From Actinacidiphila rubida (GTDB taxonomy: Bacteria; Actinomycetota; Actinomycetes; Streptomycetales; Streptomycetaceae): DNA of 64,000 bases. The DNA lies in NCBI RefSeq assembly GCF_900110255.1, contig NZ_FODD01000003.1, positions 124,001 through 188,000 on the forward strand. The letters run 5' to 3'. Every line of letters begins with the position of its first letter. The first letter of the stretch is position 1. Under the pieces are notes generated by a model. That model was not told where the DNA came from. It made no database searches and saw only the letters and a list, made by a program, of their open reading frames with translations. Shown in pieces: positions 28,805 through 38,916 of this stretch. Both the position numbers and the translations under genes were made by a program.

Positions 28805-28811
28805 TAGATGC

Positions 28812-29429
28812 ATGCCGGAGAAGAAGCCGATGCGACCGCACGTCGAACTCACCGACCCGCGCGCTCTGCGCGCCTACGCCCACCCGACGCGCATGGCCCT
28901 GGCCGGGCTGCTGCGGAGGGAGGGCCCGCTCACCGCCACCCGCGCCGCGGAGCTGACCGGCGAGTCCGTGGCCAGCTGCTCGTACCACCTGCGGGTGCTG
29001 GCCAAGTACGGGCTGGTGGAGGAGGCCGATCCGGACGGCCCGGGACGGGAGAAGCCGTGGCGGGCGACGGCCCAGTACACCAACTGGCCCGGCTACTCCG
29101 AGGACCCCGCCGTCGCCGAGGCGGCCGACGCGCTGACCCTGGCCATCGCCGAGAACCACTTCGCCCGCCTGACCCGGGCCCTGGAGTCGCGCCGGGAGCT
29201 GTCCAGGGAGTGGCAGGAGGCCGAGCGCTTCACCGACGTCACGCTCTACCTCACCCCGCAGGAGCTGACCGACCTCGGGGAGCGGATGGACGCCCTGGTG
29301 GCGGAGTACGCCGACCGCGGCACCGATCCGTCGCTGCGGCCGGAGGGCAGCCGCCGCGTGCCGTACCTCCAGATCGCCTACGTCGCCTCGGAGTCGGAGG
29401 GGAAGGCACCGGAGGGGGAGCGGCCGTGA
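28812..29429 (+). CDS. ArsR-type winged-helix regulator
   Basis: A 205-residue cytosolic regulator. The winged helix (about 15-85) contains LRAYAHPTRMALAGLLRREG, ATRAAELTGESVASCSYHLR and the wing KYGLVEEADPDGPGREKPWR. The C-terminal 100 residues are helical and carry no metal-binding cysteine pair, so it is probably not a metal sensor. ATG 28812 fits a leaderless start; ATG 28830 with GGAGAAG upstream is an alternative. It overlaps the MFS gene as GTGA, so both are translated together. Probable autoregulation through the paired element upstream. Confidence 0.9.
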   Translation: MPEKKPMRPHVELTDPRALRAYAHPTRMALAGLLRREGPLTATRAAELTGESVASCSYHLRVLAKYGLVEEADPDGPGREKPWRATAQYTNWPGYSEDPAVAEAADALTLAIAENHFARLTRALESRRELSREWQEAERFTDVTLYLTPQELTDLGERMDALVAEYADRGTDPSLRPEGSRRVPYLQIAYVASESEGKAPEGERP

Positions 29430-30811
29430 CCGCCGCCACCGCCGTGCGGGCGCTGGCCTCGCGGGCCCCGGCACTGCTGCACGACCGGCAGTTCCGGCGC
29501 TACTGGGCCGGCCAGAGCGTCTCGTTCCTCGGCGACGAGATCACCTTCCTCGCGCTCCCGCTGGCCGCCGTGCTGGTGCTGCACGCCGACGCCGCGCAGA
29601 TGGGCTGGCTGTCCATGGCCGGGCTGCTGCCCGCGCTGCTGTTCTCGCTGCCGGCCGGCGCCTGGGCGGACCGGCGGGGCCACCGCCGCGCCGTGATGAT
29701 CACCGCGGACCTCGCACGGGCGGCGCTGATGGCGTCCGTGCCGCTCGGGTACGCGTTCGGCGTGCTCGGCCTGCCGCAGCTCTACGTGGTCGCGTTCGCG
29801 GTCGGTGCCCTCGCGGTCCTCTTCGACGTCTGCAACGCCACGCTCTTCGTCTCGCTGGTCGAGCCCGAGCGGTACGTGGAGGGCAACGCGCTGGGCAACG
29901 GCAGCCGCGCCTTCTCGTTCGTGGCCGGGCCGAGCGCGGGCGGGCTGCTGGTGCAGCTGCTCGCCGCGCCGCTGGCGCTCCTCGCGGACGCCTTCTCCTA
30001 CCTCGTCTCGGCCGCCACCCTGAGCCGGATATCCCCCGAGGAGCCGCCGCCCGCCGCCGCGGACAAGGGCCACTTCTCGGCCGGGCTGCGCTTCATCGGC
30101 CGCAACCCGACGCTGCGGGCCCTGGTGTCCGCCGCGGCCACGGTGAACTTCTTCAACTTCATCTTCCACACGCTCGTCGTGCTCTACGCCGTCGACCGGC
30201 TCGGGCTGAGCGCGGGCACGCTCGGCGTGGTGGTCGGCGCCGGCGCGATCGGCGGGCTCGTGGGCGCGGTGCTGACCGGGCGGATCGTGGGCCGCATCGG
30301 CATCGGGCCGACGATCGTGCTCGGCTACGTCGGCTTCCCCGCCCCGCTGGTGCTGGTGCCGCTGGCGGGCGGGCCCGAGCCGGTGGTGCTCGCGCTGCTG
30401 TTCACGGCGGAGTTCCTGTCCGGGTTCGGGCTGATGCTGCTCGACATCGGCAGCGGCTCGCTCCAGGCCGCGCTCATACCCGACGCGCTGCGGTCACGGG
30501 TCTCCGGCGCGTTCCGCACCGTCAACTACGGCATGCGCCCGCTCGGCGCGGTCGTCGGCGGCCTGCTCGGCAGCACCCTCGGGGTGCGGCCCACGCTGTG
30601 GATCGCCACCGCCGGCGGCATGCTCTGCGTGCTGTGGGTGCTCCCCTCGCCGGTGCCGGGGCTGCGCGAGCTGCCGGACAAGGCCGTCGTCGGCCCGGAC
30701 GGCGCGCCCGTCCGCACGCCGGCCGCGGCTCCCGGCACGGACTCCGTCCCCGCACGGGAGTCCGAGACCGCGGACGCCGTGCCGCGGGGCGGGGCGCCGT
30801 CCCGGGAGTGA
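29426..30811 (+). CDS. MFS transporter, DHA3-like (12 helices)
   Basis: A 461-residue membrane protein. The start LLHDRQFRRYWAGQSVSFLG followed by SLPAGAWADRRGHRRAVM (motif A) is typical of the MFS DHA3/enterobactin-exporter-like group, as in macrolide efflux proteins. The middle has RFIGRNPTLRALVSAAA, another common feature. The GTG overlaps the stop of the ArsR regulator, so it is the second gene of a regulator-exporter operon. The substrate is unknown. The C-terminal 60 residues are disordered. It ends eight bases from the convergent small gene. Confidence 0.9.
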   Translation: MTAATAVRALASRAPALLHDRQFRRYWAGQSVSFLGDEITFLALPLAAVLVLHADAAQMGWLSMAGLLPALLFSLPAGAWADRRGHRRAVMITADLARAALMASVPLGYAFGVLGLPQLYVVAFAVGALAVLFDVCNATLFVSLVEPERYVEGNALGNGSRAFSFVAGPSAGGLLVQLLAAPLALLADAFSYLVSAATLSRISPEEPPPAAADKGHFSAGLRFIGRNPTLRALVSAAATVNFFNFIFHTLVVLYAVDRLGLSAGTLGVVVGAGAIGGLVGAVLTGRIVGRIGIGPTIVLGYVGFPAPLVLVPLAGGPEPVVLALLFTAEFLSGFGLMLLDIGSGSLQAALIPDALRSRVSGAFRTVNYGMRPLGAVVGGLLGSTLGVRPTLWIATAGGMLCVLWVLPSPVPGLRELPDKAVVGPDGAPVRTPAAAPGTDSVPARESETADAVPRGGAPSRE

Positions 30812-30819
30812 CCCGGCGG

Positions 30820-31086
30820 CTACTCCAGCCACCCCTCGGCATCCTCGGCGAGCGACTCCAGCTCCGCGGTGTCCAGCGTGCCGTCCGGGTCCTCGACGAC
30901 CACGAGCCACTGCGCGTCCTCCGCGTCGTCCTCGCCGGCCAGCGCGTCCCGGACCACGCGCGGCTCCTCGGGCAGCGGGAAACGCGCGGTGAGCCGGTCG
31001 GCGACCTGCTCCGCGGCGTCGCGGTCGGGCAGGACCAGCACGTGGGGGTCGTGGGGACCGGCGGGGCCGGGGGTCTCAGTGCTCAC
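30820..31086 (-). CDS. Small acidic conserved protein next to holA
   Basis: An 88-residue acidic protein. After STETPGPAGPHDP it has a small alpha/beta segment (HVLVLPDRDAAEQVADRLTARF) and ends QWLVVVEDPDGTLDTAELESLAEDAEGWLE. It resembles a ferredoxin-like or RNase-inhibitor-like fold only in general terms. The GTG start at 31086 is read divergently from holA, 54 bases away. I know of no function. Confidence 0.7.
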   Translation of the reverse strand: MSTETPGPAGPHDPHVLVLPDRDAAEQVADRLTARFPLPEEPRVVRDALAGEDDAEDAQWLVVVEDPDGTLDTAELESLAEDAEGWLE

Positions 31087-31140
31087 TCCGCCATTGTCCC
31101 CGGGCGGCGTTGTCGGCGGCGCATGGGATGCTGGTGCGCG

Positions 31141-32127
31141 ATGGCCAGGAAGACCGCATCCGACGACGTCCTCGCTCCGCTGACCCTCGCCGTGGGGCAG
31201 GAGGAGCTGCTGCTCGACCGTGCCGTGCACGAGGTGGTGGCGGCCGCCCGCGCGGCCGACCCCGACACCGACGTGCGCGACCTCCCCTCCGACGCGCTCC
31301 AGCCGGGCACGCTGGCCGAGCTGACCAGCCCGTCGCTGTTCTCCGAGCGCAAGGTCATCGTGGTCAGGAACGCCCAGGACCTGTCCGCGGACTCCGTCAA
31401 GGAGGTCAGGGCGTACATCGCGGAGCCCGCCGAGGAGGTCCTCCTGATGCTGCTGCACGCGGGCGGCGCCAAGGGCAAGGCGCTGCTGGACGCCGCGCGC
31501 AAGGCCGGCGCCCGCGAGGTGGCGTGCCCGAAGATGACCAAGCCCGCGGACCGGCTGGCGTTCGTCCGCTCCGAGTTCCGTGCCCTCGGCCGCTCCGCGA
31601 CCCCGGAGGCCGCCCAGGCGCTGGTGGACGCGCTGGGCAGCGACCTGCGGGAGCTGGCCAGCGCCTGTGCCCAGCTCGTCGCCGACACCGACGGCACCGT
31701 GGACGTCGCGGTGGTCGCCCGCTACTACACCGGCCGGGCCGAGGCCACCGGCTTCGAGGTCGCCGACCTGGCGGTCACCGGCCGTGCCGCCGAGGCGCTG
31801 GAACGGCTGCGCTGGGCGCTGTCCGTCGGCCAGCCGCTGCCCGGCATCACCTTCGCGCTGGCCTCGGGCGTGCGCGCCATCGGCAAGCTCGCCTCCGCCC
31901 CGCGCGGCGCCAACCCCGGGCAGCTCGCCCGCGATCTCGGCATGCCGCCGTGGAAGATCGACCGCGTCCGGCAGCAGATGCGCGGCTGGAGCGCCGACGG
32001 CGTGTCCGTCGCGCTGCGCGCGGTCGCCGAGGCGGACGCCGCGGTCAAGGGCGGTGCCGCCGATCCCGCCTACGCGCTGGAGAAGGCGGTCGTCACCATC
32101 GCGCGGGCCGCCCGTTCCCGCGGCTGA
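31141..32127 (+). CDS. holA: DNA polymerase III delta subunit
   Basis: A 328-residue protein that opens the sliding clamp within the clamp-loader complex. It has the short actinobacterial form. Residues 1-140 are the degenerate ATPase-like domain (PLTLAVGQEELLLDRAVHEV and SLFSERKVIVVRNAQDL). Then come the lid (VACPKMTKPADRLAFVRSEF) and the C-terminal collar (LPGITFALASGVRAIGKLA to AYALEKAVVTIARA). The ATG at 31141 lies in a poor ribosome-site context. A strong hairpin 118 bases after the stop ends the transcript. Confidence 0.93.
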   Translation: MARKTASDDVLAPLTLAVGQEELLLDRAVHEVVAAARAADPDTDVRDLPSDALQPGTLAELTSPSLFSERKVIVVRNAQDLSADSVKEVRAYIAEPAEEVLLMLLHAGGAKGKALLDAARKAGAREVACPKMTKPADRLAFVRSEFRALGRSATPEAAQALVDALGSDLRELASACAQLVADTDGTVDVAVVARYYTGRAEATGFEVADLAVTGRAAEALERLRWALSVGQPLPGITFALASGVRAIGKLASAPRGANPGQLARDLGMPPWKIDRVRQQMRGWSADGVSVALRAVAEADAAVKGGAADPAYALEKAVVTIARAARSRG

Positions 32128-32468
32128 CGCCCCCGCCTCCGCCTCTCAGGACCACGCCGCGCCCCTCCGGCCGCCCGCAATCAAGGGCGGGAGGGCGCAA
32201 GGGCGCGCAGGAGCGCGAGGCCGGTCGTGACCGGAAGCAGACGCGGAACCGCCCGCCCGGGAGACCCGGGCGGGCGGTTCCGATGTGTGCGGCGGCGGCG
32301 CCTGCGCGCCGCCTCGCTCTGGCGTCCGAGTCCCTCACACCGCAGCCACGTGGCGAACGTCCGCGTGCGGTGCGGTGGCCTGGGCGGTGCCGGTCCGGGC
32401 GGTAGAGGGGCCGCTGATTCCGGTTGCCGGCGGTGCCGAAGACCGCTGGGTCAGGTGCCGGGGCTGGT
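32128..32468. other. Convergent gap between holA and rpsT
   Basis: No gene seen. It holds a CCGCCC/GGGCGG hairpin near 32170-32191, the strong holA terminator (32245-32281), and on the other strand a GCGGT/ACCGC hairpin with a TTCG-type loop (about 32424-32447) that probably ends rpsT. Confidence 0.5.
32245..32281. terminator. Strong stem-loop after holA
   Basis: Perfect 17-base arms beginning GGAACCGCCCGCC, with loop AGA. It should work from both sides of the convergent holA/rpsT gap. Confidence 0.85.
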
Positions 32469-32735
32469 TCAGCCCGCGAGCGAGGAGACCGACTGAGCCA
32501 GCGCCGACTTCTTGTTGGCGGCCTGGTTCTTGTGGATGACGCCCTTGCTGACGGCCTTGTCGAGCTTGCGCGACGCGGCACGCGCGGCGGCGGTGGCCTT
32601 CTCGGCGTCGCCCTCGGCCACGGCCTCACGGGTGCGGCGGATGGCGGTCTTCAGCTCGGACTTGACGGCCTTGTTGCGCTGGCGCGCCTTCTCGTTGGTC
32701 TTGTTGCGCTTGATCTGGGACTTGATGTTCGCCAC
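32469..32735 (-). CDS. rpsT: 30S ribosomal protein S20
   Basis: 88 residues, normal length. It begins [20 protein letters not shown] and is rich in Lys, Arg and Ala, as expected for this 16S rRNA-binding helical bundle. The ending [21 protein letters not shown] is typical. It has its own promoter about 100 bases upstream and is divergent from lepA, the usual arrangement in streptomycetes. Confidence 0.97.
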   Translation of the reverse strand: MANIKSQIKRNKTNEKARQRNKAVKSELKTAIRRTREAVAEGDAEKATAAARAASRKLDKAVSKGVIHKNQAANKKSALAQSVSSLAG

Positions 32736-32832
32736 GAAAGAGCCTTCTCAGGTTCGTCTGCTGCCTGCGGCAGCGGTTTCGACTGGGGTGTTCCACCGCG
32801 CCTCGGGTAGAGGGCACGAGACGCAGCGCCCC

Positions 32833-32886
32833 AGGCTACCAGCAGGCCGAGGTGGCTCCCAAACCGATGAGCCGGGCCCGGCTCAT
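32833..32886 (-). promoter_or_regulatory. rpsT promoter with adjoining 20-base palindrome
   Basis: On the minus strand TTGGGA (32857-32862), 18 bases, then TAGCCT (32833-32838) form a good vegetative promoter, giving a leader of about 90 bases. Immediately upstream lies the perfect palindrome ATGAGCCGGGCCCGGCTCAT (32867-32886), a possible regulator site shared with lepA. Confidence 0.6.
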
Positions 32887-32947
32887 GGGACTATGGACAG
32901 CAACGTACAGGTAGCAACGTGACGCGTCTCAAGAAAATGGACCCTGC

Positions 32948-34840
<1,893 letters not shown>

Positions 34841-34923
34841 AGACTGCTTCACGATTACAAACCACCGGCCTCGCCCTCTTACGCGCTGGCCGTCGGCGCT
34901 CTACCCTGATCCGACCGACTAGG

Positions 34924-34938
34924 TTACTGGTGAGTTAA
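34924..34938. promoter_or_regulatory. Semi-palindrome before the acyl-CoA ligase
   Basis: TTACT-GGTG-AGTTAA is an imperfect inverted repeat 32 bases before the start of the ligase and downstream of a CTACCCT -10-like element. It may bind a TetR-type lipid regulator; no specific factor can be named. Confidence 0.3.
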
Positions 34939-34969
34939 GAAGGCCCTGAGCGGCCCGGAGGTAGTAGTC

Positions 34970-36853
34970 GTGACCGACACACAGACGTTGCTGGAGACTC
35001 GGCCGCCCTCCGTGGCCACGCTCTTCCTGGAGCGGGTCGCCGCCACGCCGGACGCCGAGGCGTACCGGTACCCGGTTCCCCCGGAGAGCGGCCAGGGCCC
35101 CGACGGCTGGAAGTCGCTCACCTGGGCGCATGCCGCGGAACGCGTCAACGCCATCGCGGCCGGCCTGATGGACCTCGGGGTGCGCGCCGAGGAGCGGGTG
35201 GCGATCGCGGCCAACACCAGCGTCGACTGGATCCTCGCCGACCTCGGCGTGCTGTGTGCGGGCGCGGCCACCACCACGGTCTACCCGAGCACCAACGCCG
35301 ACGAGACCGCGTTCATCCTGGCCGACTCCGGCAGCCGGGTGCTGATCGCCGAGGACGCCGGCCAGCTCGCCAAGGCCCGGGCGCGCCGCGCCGAGCTGCC
35401 GGAGCTGGCCCACGTGGTGGTGATGGACCCGGCCGGCGCCGCCGACACCGACGGCGACGGCTGGGTCCTGTCGCTGGAGCAGCTGGAGAAGCGCGGGGCC
35501 GCCTACCTGGAGGCGCACCCGGCGGCCGTCACCGACGCCGTCGCGCGCATCACCAAGGACCAGCTCGCCACGCTGATCTACACCTCCGGCACCACCGGCC
35601 GCCCCAAGGGCGTCCGGCTGCCGCACGACGCCTGGGCGTACATGGCCCGCGCGATCGAGTCGATCGGCCTGCTCGACGAGAACGACGTGCAGTACCTGTG
35701 GCTGCCGCTGGCGCACGTCTTCGGCAAGGTGCTCACCGCCGGCCACATCACCGTCGGCCACGTCACCGCCGTCGACGGCCGGGTCGACAAGATCATCGAG
35801 AACCTGCCGGTCGTCCGGCCGACCTACATGGCGGCCGTGCCGCGCATCTTCGAGAAGGTCTACAACGGCGTCGCGGCCAAGGCCCGGGCCGGCGGCAACG
35901 CCAAGTACAAGATCTTCCAGTGGGCCGCGCAGGTCTCCCGCGACTACGCCAAGGCCACCCAGAACAGCCTGCGGCTGACCGGTGTCGCGACCGCCCCGGC
36001 GGGCCTGCGCGCCAAGCACGCGGTGGCCGACAAGCTCGTGTACGCCAAGCTGCGCGAGGCGTTCGGCGGGCAGCTGCGAGCCTGCGTGTCGGGCTCCGCC
36101 GCCCTCGCCCCGGAGATCGGCTACTTCTTCTCCGGCGCCGGCATCCACATCCTGGAGGGCTACGGCCTCACCGAGTCCAGCGCGGCCAGCTTCGTCAACC
36201 CCGGCGACTCCTACCGCACCGGCACCGTCGGCAAGGCGCTGCCCGGCCTGGAGGTCCGGATCGCCGAGGACGGCGAGATCCTCATGCGCGGGCCCGGCAT
36301 CATGCAGGGCTACCACGGCCTGCCGGAGAAGACCGCGGAGGTCCTGGAGCCCGACGGCTGGTTCCACACCGGCGACATCGGCGAGCTGTCGCCCGACGGC
36401 TTCCTGAAGATCACCGACCGCAAGAAGGACCTCATCAAGACGTCCGGCGGCAAGTACATCGCGCCCGCCGAGGTCGAGGGCCAGTTCAAGGCGGTCTGCC
36501 CGTTCGTCAGCAACGTGCTGGTCGTCGGCGGCGGCCGCAACTTCTGTACGGCGCTGCTCGCGCTCGACGAGCCCACGATCATGGCCTGGGCGCAGGAGAA
36601 CGAGCTGCGGGCCGGCAGCTATGCCGAGGTCGTCGCCACCGACGAGGTCCGCGCGCTGATCCAGGGCCACGTCGACGAGCTCAACGAGGGCCTGCAGCGC
36701 TGGCAGCAGATCCGCCAGTTCCGGCTGCTGCCCCGCGACCTGGACGTCGAGCACGGCGACCTGACGCCCAGCCTGAAGCTCAAGCGTCCCGTCGTGGAGC
36801 GGGAGTTCGCCTCGCTCATCGAGGACATGTACGCCGGGTCCCGCGAGGCCTGA
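34970..36853 (+). CDS. Long-chain acyl-CoA synthetase (AMP-forming), FadD15-like
   Basis: A 627-residue enzyme that activates fatty acids with ATP and CoA. The P-loop-like motif is LIYTSGTTGRPKG (about 203-215), the acyl motif YGLTESSA (about 400), the ATP-binding Asp in GWFHTGDIGEL, and the hinge KITDRKKDLIKTSGGKYIAP with its Lys. It belongs to the long-chain group with an extra lid (AVPRIFEKVYNGV). The GTG start follows CCGGAGG. It has its own promoter region and terminator, so it is probably monocistronic. Confidence 0.95.
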   Translation: MTDTQTLLETRPPSVATLFLERVAATPDAEAYRYPVPPESGQGPDGWKSLTWAHAAERVNAIAAGLMDLGVRAEERVAIAANTSVDWILADLGVLCAGAATTTVYPSTNADETAFILADSGSRVLIAEDAGQLAKARARRAELPELAHVVVMDPAGAADTDGDGWVLSLEQLEKRGAAYLEAHPAAVTDAVARITKDQLATLIYTSGTTGRPKGVRLPHDAWAYMARAIESIGLLDENDVQYLWLPLAHVFGKVLTAGHITVGHVTAVDGRVDKIIENLPVVRPTYMAAVPRIFEKVYNGVAAKARAGGNAKYKIFQWAAQVSRDYAKATQNSLRLTGVATAPAGLRAKHAVADKLVYAKLREAFGGQLRACVSGSAALAPEIGYFFSGAGIHILEGYGLTESSAASFVNPGDSYRTGTVGKALPGLEVRIAEDGEILMRGPGIMQGYHGLPEKTAEVLEPDGWFHTGDIGELSPDGFLKITDRKKDLIKTSGGKYIAPAEVEGQFKAVCPFVSNVLVVGGGRNFCTALLALDEPTIMAWAQENELRAGSYAEVVATDEVRALIQGHVDELNEGLQRWQQIRQFRLLPRDLDVEHGDLTPSLKLKRPVVEREFASLIEDMYAGSREA

Positions 36854-36862
36854 GCCCCCGCC

Positions 36863-36899
36863 CCTCCACCCCCGTGCCCGCGCGGCGCGGGGGCGGAGG
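36863..36899 (+). terminator. Stem-loop after the acyl-CoA ligase
   Basis: Arms CCTCC-A-CCCCCG and CGGGGG-C-GGAGG form 11 pairs with one mismatch, starting seven bases after the stop codon TGA. Confidence 0.7.
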
Positions 36900-36961
36900 G
36901 TAGTCGATGGACGGCACCCGCACGGGCGAACCGGCCAGAAGGGGGCACGAAGGAGGGAGTC

Positions 36962-36998
36962 GGCACCGGCAGCGCCGCCCGGACCCTCCGCCGGTGCC
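36962..36998. promoter_or_regulatory. Inverted repeat over the phosphatase promoter
   Basis: GGCACCGGC (36962-36970) and GCCGGTGCC (36990-36998) are perfect 9-base arms. The right arm touches a -10 like CAGTCT (36998-37003), which stands six bases before the GTG. It is a candidate operator for the HATPase-PP2C gene. Confidence 0.4.
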
Positions 36999-37009
36999 AG
37001 TCTGGGCAC

Positions 37010-38740
37010 GTGAGCCCCACCGCAGCGGTGGCCCGAGCGCACGGCCGGGCCACCGGCACCAGCCTCCCGGGCGACGAGCTCGCCGCCTGCGCGGCCCGCA
37101 GATTCCTGCGCGCCGCGCTCGCGGAATGGGCCGACCCGTTCTTCGCCGACCGCGTCGTGGACGACGGCACCCTCCTGGTCAGCGAACTGGTCACCAACGC
37201 CGTCGTGCACGCCGGGACCGCCGTGGAACTCGTGTGCCGGCTGGACCCGGCCGAGTCCGCGCTCGTCCTGGAGGTCACCGACCGGCACCCCGCGCGGGCG
37301 CTGCGCGGCGACGTCGACCCCGCCCCGGGCGAGGGCGGCGGCGAACGCGGCCGCGGCCTGCACATCGTCGCCGCGCTCGCCGACACCTGGGGCGTCACCT
37401 ACCGGCGCGACCGCAAGACCGTCTGGTGCCGGATCCCGCTCAGCGGCGAGCCCGAGCCCGAGGTGCGCATCCCCGCGCAGATGCTGGCGCCGAGCCTGCC
37501 CGGCCTGCCGCGGCGGGTCGACCCCGACTGGACGGCCCGCGGCGCGCTGACCTTCCTGGCCGAGGCGTCCGACCTGCTCGCCGGGCAGCTCGAGGAGGAC
37601 AACGTCGCGTCGCTGGCCACCCAGTTGCTCGTGCCGCGGCTCGCCGACTGGTGCGCGGTGTGGCTGCACCCCGGCGGCGCCGCGCCGCGCCTGACGCACG
37701 TGTGGCACAGCGCCGAGCACCGCATCGACGGGCTGCGCGCCCTGCTGGAGAAGGCGCCGCCCGCGCCCAGCGAGCGGCCGGGCGCCCAGCGGTACGCGCT
37801 GCCCGGCGGCGACGGCGCGCTCGCCGTGCCGCTGATCGCCACCGGGCGCTGCCACGGCACCCTGCTGCTCGGTGCCGCGCCCGGGCACGGCCTGCCCGAC
37901 GGCGCGCTCGGCCTCATCGAGGACTTCTCCCGCCGGGTCGCCCTCGCGCTCGGCACCGCGCGGCAGTACGCCCGCCAGGCCATGATCAGCACCGTGCTGC
38001 AGCGGGGCCTGCTGCCGCCCGCCACGGGGCGCATCCCCGGCGTCGAGCACGCCGTCGTCTACGAGCCCACCGCGGGCGACTGGGTGGGCGGCGACTTCTA
38101 CGACCTGTTCCCGGCCGGCGACGGACGCTGGTGCTTCGCGCTCGGCGACGTGTGCGGCAGCGGCCCCGAGGCCGCGTCGCTGGCCGGGATCGCCCGGCCC
38201 GTGCTGCGGCTGCTGGCACGCGAGGGATGCGGGGTCTCCGACGTGCTGGACCGCCTCAACCGGGCGCTCGCCGACGAGGCGGCGACGGCGCTGCTCGCGG
38301 AGACCGCGGCCTGGGACGGGCACGCGCGCTTCCTCTCGCTGCTGTACGGCGAGATCACGCCCGGCGAGCCCGGGCGCGGCGCGCAGGTGACGCTCGCGTC
38401 CGCCGGCCACCCCCTGCCGCTGGTCCTCGCCCCCGACGGCACGGTCCGGCCCGCGGCCACCCCGCAGATGCTGCTGGGCATCTCCGACGACGCGTGCTAC
38501 GCCAGCGAGTCGTTCGGGCTCGCGCCCGGCGACACGCTGCTGTGCGTCACCGACGGCGTGACCGAACGCCGCCACGCGGGGCGGCAGTTCGACGACGACG
38601 ACGGCCTGGCGGCGGCGCTCTCCGCGTGCACCGGCCTCGGCGCGGCCGGGGTCGCGGAGCGGCTCCGCAAGGCCGTCCACGACTTCGACGAGACGCCTCC
38701 GGCGGACGACCTCGCGCTCCTGGTCCTCCAGGCCCTCTAG
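37010..38740 (+). CDS. HATPase-GAF-PP2C (SpoIIE) phosphatase
   Basis: A 576-residue cytosolic signalling protein with three domains. The first is an RsbW-like histidine-kinase-type ATPase at about 25-145, with the N-box LVSELVTNAVVHAG and G-box GRGLHIVAALADTWG. The second is a GAF-like sensor at about 180-330. The third is a PP2C/SpoIIE phosphatase at about 345-576 with VGGDFYDLF, FALGDVCGSGPEAASLAGIAR, LASAGHPLPLVL and LLCVTDGVTERR, whose metal-binding Asp residues are intact. Such proteins control anti-sigma partner switching: one end can phosphorylate and the other dephosphorylate an anti-anti-sigma factor. The partner is not in this window. Confidence 0.92.
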   Translation: MSPTAAVARAHGRATGTSLPGDELAACAARRFLRAALAEWADPFFADRVVDDGTLLVSELVTNAVVHAGTAVELVCRLDPAESALVLEVTDRHPARALRGDVDPAPGEGGGERGRGLHIVAALADTWGVTYRRDRKTVWCRIPLSGEPEPEVRIPAQMLAPSLPGLPRRVDPDWTARGALTFLAEASDLLAGQLEEDNVASLATQLLVPRLADWCAVWLHPGGAAPRLTHVWHSAEHRIDGLRALLEKAPPAPSERPGAQRYALPGGDGALAVPLIATGRCHGTLLLGAAPGHGLPDGALGLIEDFSRRVALALGTARQYARQAMISTVLQRGLLPPATGRIPGVEHAVVYEPTAGDWVGGDFYDLFPAGDGRWCFALGDVCGSGPEAASLAGIARPVLRLLAREGCGVSDVLDRLNRALADEAATALLAETAAWDGHARFLSLLYGEITPGEPGRGAQVTLASAGHPLPLVLAPDGTVRPAATPQMLLGISDDACYASESFGLAPGDTLLCVTDGVTERRHAGRQFDDDDGLAAALSACTGLGAAGVAERLRKAVHDFDETPPADDLALLVLQAL

Positions 38741-38916
38741 GGCCCCCACGGGGTTCCGCGATCCGCCGGGCGCGGCCCACGGGTGGCCCCGCTCCTCCGG
38801 GCTGACCCTCCGGGACGGCAACGGGGTGCGCGCCCCGGGGCGGAGGCCGGGGGACGCCGCGGGCCCCGGAAGGGCGGCCCGGGAGGGGAAAAGCGCGGGT
38901 GGCGGATACTGGTCGC

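Noticed and set aside
34919..38821. A 1300-codon open frame on the minus strand opposite the acyl-CoA ligase and PP2C genes
   Set aside because: It mirrors two well-recognised genes. In DNA this GC-rich, stop codons are rare in antisense frames; the product is a Val/Asp/Gly/His-rich string with no family features.
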